From positions 1-64,000 of the forward strand of contig LUCM01005929.1 in assembly GCA_008360955.1 (NCBI GenBank): a stretch of DNA of 64,000 nt, written 5' to 3'. Under the pieces are notes generated by a model. It did not search any database. It was not told where the DNA came from and was given only the letters and a program-made list of their open reading frames with translations. Positions 63,956 to 64,000 of this stretch are shown piece after piece. The number at the start of each line of letters is the position of its first letter. The first letter of the stretch is position 1. Source of the stretch: Fasciolopsis buskii. Lineage: Eukaryota; Platyhelminthes; Trematoda; Plagiorchiida; Fasciolidae. The translations under genes and the position numbers were made by a program.

Positions 63956-64000
63956 GTGATGATATAATTTCATCTTGAAGAAGAAGAACAAGAAAATATC

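Noticed and set aside
1..64000. CRISPR arrays, bacterial operons, rRNA genes or spliced-leader genes
   Set aside because: No regularly spaced direct repeats, no compact gene runs and no recognisable RNA gene were found. Introns and repeats show that this is animal DNA.

Overview
The window looks like a stretch of flatworm genome, most likely a digenean trematode. It has AT-leaning DNA, long introns with GT..AG borders, many decayed RTE-like LINEs and Ty3/gypsy pol fragments, tRNA-derived short repeats and TA/CA microsatellites. The assignment rests on gene and repeat style from memory, not on a search.

One host gene dominates. The plus strand encodes a membrane (receptor-type) guanylate cyclase in short exons from about 2.66 kb to 42.5 kb, and probably to 48.3 kb. 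Exons A-D carry a kinase-homology domain, F a coiled-coil dimerisation linker, G-J the class III cyclase domain, and K the end of the cyclase domain plus a Ser/Thr/Pro-rich tail. Every join I propose keeps the reading frame. The extracellular domain, membrane helix and promoter are not visible and should lie left of the window. Exons M, N and O at 46.8-48.3 kb are all phase 0 and probably finish the tail, but their membership is inferred.

Most other content is transposon debris inside the introns. RTE-like LINE copies lie at 1-905 (-), 3690-5110 (-), 8165-12085 (+, nearly complete), 31655-33240 (+), 36190-38955 (-), 46060-46580 (-), 50755-53526 (+) and 63845-63955 (-, 5' end only). Two gypsy pol remnants on the minus strand lie at 13750-16020 and 61230-63240. 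None of them can code as it stands. Short dispersed repeats with tRNA-like A and B boxes occur at 28.4, 33.5 and 40.7 kb (one family, all minus), with single tRNA-like heads at 21.7 and 48.6 kb. A further repeat family occurs at 2.5, 3.4 and 16.1 kb.

From 48.3 kb to the right edge I found no host gene: there are an RTE copy, a gypsy fragment, microsatellites and about 7.7 kb of unrecognised sequence. I found no CRISPR array, bacterial operon, rRNA or intact tRNA gene, and no convincing new multi-gene system. The most useful leads are the cyclase C-terminal tail with its alternative ends, a long minus-strand open frame at 44.3-45.1 kb, and the pattern of inactivating changes in the retroelements.
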